This document shows, piece after piece, positions 1-6,584 of a DNA stretch of 9,233 nucleotides. The translations under genes and the position numbers were made by a program. This DNA is from an uncultured Lentisphaeria bacterium (GTDB lineage: Bacteria > Verrucomicrobiota > Lentisphaeria > Victivallales > Victivallaceae): contig CAIJKT010001184.1 of NCBI GenBank assembly GCA_903821255.1, positions 1-9,233 of the forward strand, written 5' to 3'. Each line of letters opens with the position of its first letter. Positions within the stretch are counted from its first letter, which is position 1. The notes beneath the pieces are model-generated. The model was not told where the DNA came from, made no database searches, and saw only the letters and a list, made by a program, of their open reading frames with translations.

Positions 1-434
1 CGAACGTCAATATTGTCATCGCCGCCAACTATGACTTTCCGGCCAATATCTCCAGCCGCGGCCGCGGGGTGAAATTCCCGATGTTCGACGAAATCCGCTG
101 CCAGGAAATGGTCATGGACTTCCTGGTTTCAATGGGCATGACACACACACCGAACGATCTGGTTTCAGTAATTTCCGCTGACTATGTTGAAGAGTTCGGG
201 CAGAAGAAATTCGAGGAACTCAGCCCGAGAACACTGATCCGCTATCTGGAAATCTATAAACGCGACCCGAAGAAGCGGAAACGCATGCTGGATCTTTCCA
301 GAGCGGAACTGATTTCCCGCCCGGACGCGCAGGCGTTCTACGATTTCAATGTAAAGATCATGAAAATGCTTTACGGCGAAGAAGCTTTGAGCGTCCTCCG
401 CGAAGAGAAACTGAAACAGTCCATGATAACTTAG
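1..434 (+). CDS. C-terminal part of an unidentified protein, possibly an AAA+ ATPase (5' end outside window)
   Basis: The open frame runs in from the left edge (first full codon at base 3) to TAG at 432-434, giving 143 visible residues. An internal ATG at 69 is not a convincing start, because the reading frame and protein-like composition continue upstream of it. I do not recognise the protein with certainty. Two features suggest the C-terminal part of an AAA+ ATPase: a hydrophobic strand ending in Asn (IVIAANYDF, residues 4-12), which resembles a sensor-1 strand, and LSPRTLIRYLE (about residues 73-83), which resembles a sensor-2 Arg motif. The rest is charged and helical, with a Lys/Arg-rich segment (KRDPKKRKR) and no membrane segment. 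The Walker A and B motifs would lie outside the window. A stem-loop follows directly after the stop. The coding call is firm; the family call is an inference of low to moderate strength. Confidence 0.8.
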   Translation, partial: NVNIVIAANYDFPANISSRGRGVKFPMFDEIRCQEMVMDFLVSMGMTHTPNDLVSVISADYVEEFGQKKFEELSPRTLIRYLEIYKRDPKKRKRMLDLSRAELISRPDAQAFYDFNVKIMKMLYGEEALSVLREEKLKQSMIT

Positions 435-435
435 T

Positions 436-480
436 TCCGGATTGCCGGACATCTATTGCCATCATTCTGGACAATCCGGA
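436..480 (+). terminator. Stem-loop just after the first gene, possible 3' end or weak terminator
   Basis: TCCGGATTG (436-444) is the exact reverse complement of CAATCCGGA (472-480). Allowing one bulged A at 471, the stem continues inward with five more pairs (445-449 with 466-470, one of them G-U), leaving a loop of about 16 nt. It begins two bases after the stop codon. The base run after it is C-rich (483-489), not T-rich, so it does not look like a standard intrinsic terminator. An mRNA 3'-end stabilising hairpin or a Rho-dependent end is as likely. Confidence 0.35.
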
Positions 481-978
481 CACCCCCCCATGCAGAACTG
501 CCCTGCCCGCACTTCCGCCTGCCGGTTAAGGTTTTCATTAACAACGACAAATAAACCGGACAAAGTTCATTCCTGACATTGGACTTCTTGGACAGAGAGC
601 CGTCGAAGATGGCCAGCCATTCCGGACATTTCAGAGACCGATTGAGCATAAATGTTTCAAGATTTTCAAACAACACCTTCGATTACCGGTTGATGATTCC
701 GTTAACTGACAACATTTCCGGCTTAAATAATTCCCAAAAGTCTTTACATATATAGTGCTTTTGTCAACCGGAAGTATAAAATCAGGTACAAAAGGACAAG
801 ATTTTTCAATATCAATTTTTACCGTGGGGCAGAGGTTCAGATGCTAGACCGCAGCGCCTTCCGGAAGAACAGCCTTGACCCGGCCGAAGGTATCGGGAAT
901 GGTAGCCAGTCCAATTGCCAATATCGGCTGTCTGCGGCAAGCAAAAATCAAAATATAACTAAAATATTCTTGAGACTA
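481..978. other. Gene-free stretch with recurring CCGGACA motif; no convincing gene
   Basis: No reading frame here has a ribosome binding site and a protein-like product. The left part contains CCGGACA at 476-482, 556-562 and 622-628, with another copy at 445-451 inside the stem-loop, plus close variants near 467 (CTGGACA) and 588 (TTGGACA). The segment from about 690 to 830 is AT-rich. From about 830 to 945 it becomes GC-rich again, then AT-rich up to the promoter. This could be a decayed gene remnant or a dispersed intergenic repeat, but neither can be shown from the window alone. Confidence 0.5.
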
Positions 979-1007
979 TTGACAAAATCGCGATTTTGCA
1001 TTATACT
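979..1007 (+). promoter_or_regulatory. Near-consensus sigma-70 promoter for the regulator cassette
   Basis: TTGACA (979-984) is a perfect -35 hexamer. TATACT (1002-1007) matches the -10 consensus at five of six positions. The spacer is exactly 17 bp. Transcription would start near 1013-1015, giving a leader of about 40 nt before the ATG at 1054. The surroundings are AT-rich. A promoter this strong in front of a regulator gene usually needs repression, which fits the palindromes in the spacer and leader. Confidence 0.8.
983..998. promoter_or_regulatory. 16-bp perfect palindrome in the promoter spacer, probable operator
   Basis: CAAAATCGCGATTTTG is its own reverse complement over all 16 bases. 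It overlaps the last two bases of the -35 hexamer and ends three bases before the -10 hexamer. A dimeric repressor bound here would block RNA polymerase. LacI-type operators often have a central CG, and GntR-headed regulators also bind palindromes. The simplest inference is autoregulation by the product of the gene at 1054, but the binding protein is not proven. Confidence 0.6.
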
Positions 1008-1020
1008 AACTATAGTAGCA

Positions 1021-1042
1021 TGTATTACATTAATGTATTACA
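1021..1042. promoter_or_regulatory. 22-bp near-perfect inverted repeat in the leader, second probable operator
   Basis: The two 11-base halves (TGTATTACATT and AATGTATTACA) are reverse complements except at one base pair (1025/1038). The inner 12 bases (1026-1037, TACATTAATGTA) are perfectly palindromic. The structure also creates a 13-bp-spaced direct repeat, ATGTATTACA at 1020 and 1033. It lies just downstream of the expected start of transcription and ends two bases before the AAGG ribosome binding site at 1044-1047. It could act as a roadblock operator or as a weak RNA hairpin that hides the ribosome binding site. Confidence 0.55.
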
Positions 1043-1053
1043 CAAGGTAGACC

Positions 1054-2223
1054 ATGCAGTCAACGAAATATACGGAAATCGGCGCGGCGATTGAAGCGTC
1101 GATAAAAAAAGGCGAATACTCAACCAAGCTGCCGCCAGTGCGGACGTTGTCCGAGCAATTCAAAGTGTCAACGCGGACGATGGGCAAGGCCCTGGAACTC
1201 CTGGAGCAGAAAGGCCTGATCATACCCAACGGTCCGCGGGGTATCTTCATCGCCGATCAGTCCTGCGGCGGCGCGGCGCGTCACAACAACGGGCTGATTG
1301 CATGTTTTCTGCGCTTGTACGATCCGATCAACGATTACGACAACTATTTTAACGAAGTAAATCAGGTCATTGAAAGCCGGTTGACGCACAAAGGGTTCAG
1401 CCTTCATAAGCCATGGCTCTGTCAGTTCCTGACGTGGGGCGCTATCATTGAAGGCGGCATGGCGACGCAGTTGAAGGATAAGGCGCTGGAACTGGACAGT
1501 TCCGTCGACGGCTTTCTGCTGGACGAGTGGATTCCGGATAACATCATTGAGGAACTGCGGCTGAAGTTGACCAAGCCCGTTGTGGTGGTCAACCGGAATT
1601 CCAGAGCCGGGGTTGACTCGGTATCACCGGACAATATCGGCGGAGCCCGGCGGGCGGCGGAGATCGCCTTGAAAATGGGGTACGAGACGTTTCTGGTGGG
1701 AAGAAACCAGCCTGTGGTTCAAAACTTTGAGGAGCGGACCAGTGCGTTTATTTCAGCGTTGCGGGATGCCGGCCGGCCGGAGGCGAGCATCATCGAATTC
1801 GAGTTCAATATCCGTCCTTATCAGGAGGAATTCGAGTCTCTCCGGCAATATATCGGCAACGGCAGCAGAAGCCTGATATTCACGCCCGAGGCGGGGTTTT
1901 CCCGATGGGCGGCTGACGCGCTGACAGGGCGCGGAATTGAAGTCGGCAAAGATACCGGAGTATTGTGCTTCGACTCGACAGGCGCGTCCAACAGGCGGAA
2001 ACCGCGGCTGTCGGCAATGTCCGTGAATCCGCGGGACGTCGGGGCCGCGTCTGCGGATATCCTGATTGCCCGGATCAACCGGTTCCCCCTGGGGGAAAAA
2101 AAAAAATCATCCCCCGGAAGCGGTATTCAATATGGGAGAAACACTATGAATATGGATAAGGCATTTTACATTGGGAAAAATCATTTACGGAATACATTAT
2201 TAAACAAGGGAGAGATGCTATGA
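1054..2223 (+). CDS. GntR-headed, LacI-type transcriptional regulator; 3' end uncertain (A11 run)
   Basis: This is a DNA-binding regulator, presumably sensing a sugar. Residues 1-67 form a GntR winged helix-turn-helix, visible as [20 protein letters not shown] (26-45) followed by a wing ending GPRGIFIA. Residues about 80-345 form a periplasmic-binding-protein-like sensor of the LacI/AraR type, with landmarks [38 protein letters not shown] and, near the end, [23 protein letters not shown] at 1044-1047 supports the ATG at 1054. After E348 the gene crosses 11 consecutive A. The zero frame gives a low-complexity tail to TGA at 2221-2223 that translates the next gene's ribosome binding site. The -1 frame gives [20 protein letters not shown] and stops at 2157-2159. 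The latter (about 368 residues) looks more like a family C-terminus. The gene heads a cassette with the pseudopilin and the putative glycosidase, and two palindromes at its promoter suggest autoregulation. Confidence 0.88.
   Translation: MQSTKYTEIGAAIEASIKKGEYSTKLPPVRTLSEQFKVSTRTMGKALELLEQKGLIIPNGPRGIFIADQSCGGAARHNNGLIACFLRLYDPINDYDNYFNEVNQVIESRLTHKGFSLHKPWLCQFLTWGAIIEGGMATQLKDKALELDSSVDGFLLDEWIPDNIIEELRLKLTKPVVVVNRNSRAGVDSVSPDNIGGARRAAEIALKMGYETFLVGRNQPVVQNFEERTSAFISALRDAGRPEASIIEFEFNIRPYQEEFESLRQYIGNGSRSLIFTPEAGFSRWAADALTGRGIEVGKDTGVLCFDSTGASNRRKPRLSAMSVNPRDVGAASADILIARINRFPLGEKKKSSPGSGIQYGRNTMNMDKAFYIGKNHLRNTLLNKGEML
2096..2106 (+). repeat. A11 homopolymer run, slippage or frameshift site in the regulator gene
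   Basis: Eleven A follow a GGGGG run inside the regulator gene. One extra A, or a -1 ribosomal shift, switches the protein from the tail ending at 2223 to the tail ending at 2159. Runs of this length are known slippage sites for polymerases and are also common places for assembly errors, so the annotated 3' end of the regulator depends on it. Confidence 0.7.
2206..2214 (+). promoter_or_regulatory. Strong ribosome binding site for the pseudopilin-like gene
   Basis: AAGGGAGAG ends five bases before the ATG at 2220 and is the best Shine-Dalgarno match in the cassette. It fixes the pseudopilin start. In the zero frame of the regulator this site is translated as part of the tail NKGEML, an argument that the regulator's functional stop is the earlier one at 2157-2159. 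Confidence 0.75.
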
Positions 2224-2888
2224 GAAAGACAAGAAATTTTACGCTCATTGAATTGCTGGTAGTCATCGCGATCATCGCTATTTTAGCCGGCATGCTGCTT
2301 CCGGCGCTGAGCAAGGCCCGCGCCAGTGCGAGACAGGCCAACTGCCTCAATAATCAGAAGCAGATCGGCACGGCGGCGGCCATGTACGGAGATGACTACA
2401 GGGGGTATTTTCCCGGCGGCGTAACCGGGGGAGGAAATTTTTTTATCGGACTGGAACCCTACGTCAAAATAAAATGGACATATTCCGGCGACCCCGGACT
2501 CAATTCACGCAAGGCAAAAATATATTTCTGCCCGGAAGATACTTATCGGGAAGGTTTGTCCTCCGCGCCGGGCAATGTGTTTTTCTCCTATGCCCGCAAT
2601 ATCTATTGCGGCTCGGAATCAGCGGGAGCTTTTAAGAAGATTTCGCTCATAAAGAAACCCTCCATAATGCTTTATATGTTTGACTGCATGAGCAAGGTAA
2701 CCGGGCAGGAAGGGTGGCCGGTGCAGTTCGGCATGAACACCTGGCCGTTTAAAACCAGTGCCGATCCACTGCTGGGCGGAGACTTCAGGCATAATAATAT
2801 GTTGAACGGATTGTACGTTGATATGCATGTCGAGCGCATCAATTTCAGGACCATTTACGGCTCGACCAGTAAATACACTTACCAATAA
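2220..2888 (+). CDS. Type II pseudopilin-like protein (prepilin N-terminal domain, H-x9-D variant)
   Basis: The 222-residue product starts MRKTRN and continues into [20 protein letters not shown], a class III prepilin signal. Prepilin peptidase would cut between N6 and F7, leaving N-methyl-Phe and the conserved Glu at mature position 5. The -1 residue is Asn where Gly is classical. One hydrophobic N-terminal helix (about 7-30) anchors the protein in the inner membrane or packs it in a pseudopilus. Residues about 35-60 ([20 protein letters not shown]) match the family seen in many copies in Lentisphaerota and Planctomycetota. The C-terminal signature has H191, nine residues, then D201, but Met202 replaces the usual Gly (normally H-x9-DG). 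The role is inferred as surface display or type II secretion of carbohydrate-related cargo. It sits between a sugar-type regulator and a secreted carbohydrate-active protein, 17 bases before the latter, so co-transcription is likely. No transport or enzyme function can be read directly. Confidence 0.9.
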   Translation: MRKTRNFTLIELLVVIAIIAILAGMLLPALSKARASARQANCLNNQKQIGTAAAMYGDDYRGYFPGGVTGGGNFFIGLEPYVKIKWTYSGDPGLNSRKAKIYFCPEDTYREGLSSAPGNVFFSYARNIYCGSESAGAFKKISLIKKPSIMLYMFDCMSKVTGQEGWPVQFGMNTWPFKTSADPLLGGDFRHNNMLNGLYVDMHVERINFRTIYGSTSKYTYQ

Positions 2889-2905
2889 AAGCGGGGACCG
2901 CGTAC

Positions 2906-5896
2906 ATGAGAAACAAGACCAGATTGATTTCATCCCTTAAAGCATCCTCGATCTGCCTGTGGGTGCTGACATTCGGCCATGTCTCGGCGGTGGAACTGCC
3001 GCTTGTCCTGAAAGGCGGGGGGAAAGTAAATTGTGAAATTGTCGTTCCTGAAGAATCCGGGCCGGTGGCGGCATTCGCCGGGCGGGAACTGCAAACGTTC
3101 ATGTCTAAATCGCTGGGCGGAGACGTTCCCATCGTCAAAGCGCCAGGCGGAACCAGAACCGCCGTCATTCTGGGAAACTGTCAACTCACCCGCGCCGCCG
3201 GGATTGACGTCGCGAAATTCCCGCGGGACGGCTTCGTTATCAGTACCGCCGGCAAAAATATTTTCATCGCCGGCCGCGACGACATGAAGGTCAAGCCGGA
3301 AAACACCATGAACTCTGTCTGGAAAGTCTATTACGAACGGGGAACGCTGTTCGGCGCGTATGATTTTCTGGAACGTTTCTTCGGCGTCCGCTTCTTTTTC
3401 CCCGGCGAGACCGGCACGGTAGTTCCAAGGCATGAGGTGCTGACGGTTCCGGAGAACATTGATATTTCCGAGAAACCGGATTACAGCGTCCGCATGGCCT
3501 CGTGGAACGGCGATACTTGCGGTCCGCTGGATTGGATCCCGGATAAAAAGCAATGGTATGCGGAAAAAAACCTGATGTATTACCGGCTGAGGCTGGAAAC
3601 CGACTATATTCCGTCCTGTCACGGACTGGTCAGGCTCAATCTTGTAGAGCGCTTCGGCAAAAGTCATCCCGAATATTTTGCGCTGATGCCCGACGGCCGC
3701 CGCTATAAGGAACCTGATATGCCGCACTCCGGACAACTCTGTCTCAGCAGCGGCGTGAAAGAGGAAATCTATAAAGACGCAGTAGCATATTTCTCCGGTG
3801 AAACTGCGAAATCACGCGGCATCTGGGACAAGGATGAATGGCCGGTTATGGCGGCGTATTCCAAATACTTCGACCTCATGCCTCAGGATGGCTTTTACTG
3901 CTGCAAATGCGACAAATGCCAGGTTCATTTCAGCAAGGGGCCGCAGGCGACTTCCGAATTCATCTGGCAATATGTGATCGACATCGCCGAAAAACTCAGG
4001 AAAGACGGTTTTGATGCGGACGTGACAATGATGGCCTACAGCCCTTACCGTATTGTTCCCGCTGACAATATCCCTGGAAACGTCGTGGTGAAACTCGCGC
4101 TCGGCGGCCCCTGGTACATGAAGAAAGGGGATTCTTTTCAACACGAGTTGAAGGACATTGATGCGTGGACTGGCAAAATGGGTGATACCAAACTCACCCT
4201 CTGGAACTATCCCTGTAAATTTGCCAAGCTGGCGATTCCCGACGTTCCGCACACAACACCCCAAGCCGTCGGCGGGTATTATCAACGTCTGGGCAATAAG
4301 ATTCGCGGCGCGTACATGGAGTCGAATGCCGAAACTCCTGCTGTCATAAAATACAGCCACGGTTATCTCAATACCTATATTTTCAGCAAGGTCGCATGGA
4401 ACAATGGCGTTGACATCGAAGCGTTACTGAAAGACCACCATCAGAAGATGTTCGGCGCGGCCGCCGCGCCGATGGGAAAAGCGTTCGAGAAGTTCGAGAA
4501 GAACTGGCTCGAGATCGTTGGCCGGCCGGTGGAGACCCCGCTCGGCCCGCAATTCGTGCCACTTTCGGATTACGGTATCTGGGAGAAGGTGTATTCATCT
4601 GACGAAATGGCGGAGCTTGAGGGATTGTTCAATACTGCCGAAAAGGATACCGCAAATGACGCCGAGGCGCTGGCACGGGTGATGTTCATCCGCGGGGAAT
4701 TCCTCGCGCCGCTGCAAAAACGGAGAAATCAGTATCTTGCCAATCAAAAAGCCATCAATGATCTGCGCTTCTCCGCGAAAGCGGTTCCGGCTGGCACGAA
4801 AATCATACTGGACGGCAAACTTGATGACGCCGCATGGACCGCCGCCGCACCGATACCCCTGGTTCCCCACGCTGACGAAAAAGGAGCCAAAGATACCGTC
4901 AGAACAACAGTGAAAGCCGCACGTGACGCGGAGAATCTTTATTTCGCGTTCGACTGCGAAGAGCCGGAAATGGTTAAACTCGTTTCCTCAAAACGCAGTC
5001 ACGACGACAAAGAACTGTGGAAAGACTCGGAAGTTGAGATATTTTTGAACCCCTCCGGCGACCGCGATGAATACTATCAAATCATTGTCAATGCCGACGG
5101 CTCCGCTGCCGACTACCGCTGCAAAAAATACACAGGACAGAGCGACATAAAATGGGACAGCGGCGCGACGGCTGTGACATTAAAGGGAAACAAATCCTGG
5201 ACAGCGGAAATCGCCATCCCGCTGAAAAACCTTGCCGGATTCAGTGCGGAAAAAGATTTCCCGGCGAACTTCTGCCGGAGCCGGACGCTGACCGGAGATA
5301 GTACCAAGCTCGTCACACTTTATACATGGTCGCCGTTCCTCCGCGGCGGATTCCATGATCTGGACAACTTCGGCTACATAACTTTCAAAGGCGTCAAGTC
5401 CGGCAACATCATCGGGAACAGTTCCTTTACCGACGAGGTCCGCTACAACACCTGCGGACCGTGGATACTGCCTCAGGCAAAGAATCTCAAACCGTTCGAG
5501 TCCTGGAAGATCAACAAGGATGCTTTTACCGAAAGCGGCAGGAGTCTGTCCATCACTATGACCCCGCCGGCGGACGACATATTTTCAGCCACCCAGTATC
5601 TGCCGGCGCTGAAACCGGATACCGAATATCTGTTGTCTTTCGCGGTAAAAATCGAAGGATTGAAGTTGGAGAATCCCCAATACGCCGGTGTGGTTGTGAA
5701 CGTCTGGGATGAAAAAAATCGCTGGTTTCCCAACAATTATTACACGACGGACATGCCCTGGACGCGGCAGGGGTTCACCTTCAGGACCGGGCCGGAGACG
5801 AATAAAAAATGTCGTTCCTATATCCGGTTGACTTTGTCCAGGGCTTCCGGCACGGCCAGTTTCGGCGACGTGAAGCTGGTGGAAGTTATCAAATAA
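2906..5896 (+). CDS. Secreted DUF4838-type putative glycoside hydrolase with C-terminal CBM9-like and CBM4/9-like modules
   Basis: The 996-residue exported protein has a signal peptide at 1-28 (basic start, hydrophobic core, cleavage after HVSA). Residues about 30-185 resemble the alpha-glucuronidase/GH20b-like N-terminal domain (IVVPEESGPVAAFAGRELQ, then GTLFGAYDFLERFFGVRFFF). About 195-560 matches DUF4838, a TIM-barrel family related to glycosidases. It contains a Cys cluster (C332, C333, C335, C338) that may bind metal, and a late LNTYIFSKVAWN helix near 488. About 628-832 looks like a CBM9/DOMON module (IILDGKLDDAAW, WKDSEVEIFLNPSG, SWTAEIAIPLKNL). About 835-994 looks like a CBM4/9-type jelly roll (NIIGNSSF at the start, FGDVKLVEV at the end). 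The substrate and catalytic residues cannot be assigned. The ribosome binding site is a modest GGGGA at 2893-2897. The gene ends the plus-strand cassette and converges with the next gene across only 16 bases, with no clear terminator between them. Confidence 0.88.
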   Translation: MRNKTRLISSLKASSICLWVLTFGHVSAVELPLVLKGGGKVNCEIVVPEESGPVAAFAGRELQTFMSKSLGGDVPIVKAPGGTRTAVILGNCQLTRAAGIDVAKFPRDGFVISTAGKNIFIAGRDDMKVKPENTMNSVWKVYYERGTLFGAYDFLERFFGVRFFFPGETGTVVPRHEVLTVPENIDISEKPDYSVRMASWNGDTCGPLDWIPDKKQWYAEKNLMYYRLRLETDYIPSCHGLVRLNLVERFGKSHPEYFALMPDGRRYKEPDMPHSGQLCLSSGVKEEIYKDAVAYFSGETAKSRGIWDKDEWPVMAAYSKYFDLMPQDGFYCCKCDKCQVHFSKGPQATSEFIWQYVIDIAEKLRKDGFDADVTMMAYSPYRIVPADNIPGNVVVKLALGGPWYMKKGDSFQHELKDIDAWTGKMGDTKLTLWNYPCKFAKLAIPDVPHTTPQAVGGYYQRLGNKIRGAYMESNAETPAVIKYSHGYLNTYIFSKVAWNNGVDIEALLKDHHQKMFGAAAAPMGKAFEKFEKNWLEIVGRPVETPLGPQFVPLSDYGIWEKVYSSDEMAELEGLFNTAEKDTANDAEALARVMFIRGEFLAPLQKRRNQYLANQKAINDLRFSAKAVPAGTKIILDGKLDDAAWTAAAPIPLVPHADEKGAKDTVRTTVKAARDAENLYFAFDCEEPEMVKLVSSKRSHDDKELWKDSEVEIFLNPSGDRDEYYQIIVNADGSAADYRCKKYTGQSDIKWDSGATAVTLKGNKSWTAEIAIPLKNLAGFSAEKDFPANFCRSRTLTGDSTKLVTLYTWSPFLRGGFHDLDNFGYITFKGVKSGNIIGNSSFTDEVRYNTCGPWILPQAKNLKPFESWKINKDAFTESGRSLSITMTPPADDIFSATQYLPALKPDTEYLLSFAVKIEGLKLENPQYAGVVVNVWDEKNRWFPNNYYTTDMPWTRQGFTFRTGPETNKKCRSYIRLTLSRASGTASFGDVKLVEVIK

Positions 5897-5912
5897 ACTG
5901 TTCAGGTTCCGG

Positions 5913-6584
5913 CTAAAGCGGGGGGAGCGAGGCTCTTCTGGCGGCGGCGATGAATGAACGGCACTTATCTTCAATCAAATCGCCGGTCAGCGGGTCTTTC
6001 AGCATGGAACAGGCGTCAACGCCGAAAGGCTTGAACGTTTGAACGGCATCCGCCACGTTTTCAGGCGACAATGCGCCGGCCAGAATAACCGGCAGCGGAC
6101 ATTTTCTCATAAAAGCGGAAACTGCCTCCCATTTGTGGGAGTTGGCCACGCTGCCGCCCACATGCGCCGGACTGCGGTTGAAGCAGTCGAATGTCACTGC
6201 GGCAATCCGGCCGAAGTAATCATCCAGACAGGGCATGACATTCTGGGTATTAATGTACGCGGTAAGAATAATCTTGCCGTGCTTGGGCATGATGCCGGAC
6301 AATTTTTCTATTTCAGGCACGGAGATGGAGCCGCAGATTTGAACCGTATAGATGTCGGCGCGCCGCAGGATGTCCATGATTTGCTCGGACTCGGTAAGAT
6401 GCGTCACGATCACCGGGCAGACATAGGGGGGAAGCATTCCGGCCAGACGCGCCGCGCTGCTGGGCAGAATGAACGAAGAAGCGCGGTGCAACTGTCAGAC
6501 CAGAAATCCGATTGCATCAGCCCCGCAGATTACGGCCATTTTCATTTCTGCTTCATTCTGGATACCGGAAATTTTAATTCTCAT
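5913..6584 (-). pseudogene. trpF: TrpF-like (phosphoribosylanthranilate isomerase family) gene with in-frame TGA at codon 30
   Basis: The family catalyses an Amadori rearrangement in tryptophan synthesis as a (beta/alpha)8 barrel. Reading from ATG at 6584, the product begins MRIKISGIQNEAEMKM, runs to GADAIGFLV, meets TGA at 6497-6495, and resumes in the same frame as QLHRASSFILP to TAG at 5915-5913 (223 residues if read through). Family landmarks after the stop include D133 followed by GGS, LAGALSPENV (168-177) and PFGVD (186-190). The catalytic Cys of KICG is Ser here (S6), and the usual VQLHG is VQICG, so tryptophan-pathway activity is doubtful even without the stop. A TTG at 6491 could start a version lacking the first beta strand, but no ribosome binding site supports it. 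The ATG overlaps the coaX stop (TGATG), so translation is coupled to coaX. The frame is otherwise intact, which suggests a recent GGA-to-TGA-type change, a sequence error or readthrough. Confidence 0.75.

Noticed and set aside
431..676. 81-residue minus-strand open frame after the first gene
   Set aside because: It runs over the stop and stem-loop of the neighbouring gene, has no ribosome binding site and no recognisable motif. It may reflect a repeat rather than a gene.
841..1050. 69-residue plus-strand open frame ending just before the regulator
   Set aside because: It translates straight through the promoter and both palindromes, and its hydrophobic end is a by-product of AT-rich DNA.
2161..2205. 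Separate promoter for the pseudopilin gene
   Set aside because: TTTACA at 2165-2170 has no acceptable -10 hexamer at 16-18 bp; AT-rich matches nearby have the wrong spacing.
2930..3736. 268-residue minus-strand open frame
   Set aside because: It lies wholly antisense to the signal peptide and N-terminal domain of the DUF4838 gene, which has clear domain matches. It is a shadow frame of GC-rich coding DNA.
3812..4360. 182-residue minus-strand open frame
   Set aside because: Antisense shadow inside the DUF4838 core; no start signal or family features.
5897..5912. Bidirectional terminator between the convergent DUF4838 and trpF-like genes
   Set aside because: The 16-base gap holds no stem-loop, and I found none in the adjoining gene ends.
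6430..6497. TGA at codon 30 as a selenocysteine codon with a downstream hairpin
   Set aside because: A GC-rich inverted repeat (CCGCGCT with AGCGCGG) lies downstream, but the position corresponds to a non-catalytic loop where Cys is not expected, and the hairpin lacks a clear SECIS-like bulge and loop. Kept only as something an alignment could reopen.
6495..6497. UGA reassigned to glycine as in some candidate phyla
   Set aside because: manC and coaX in the same window end at TGA in the expected places, and other genes show no internal TGA.
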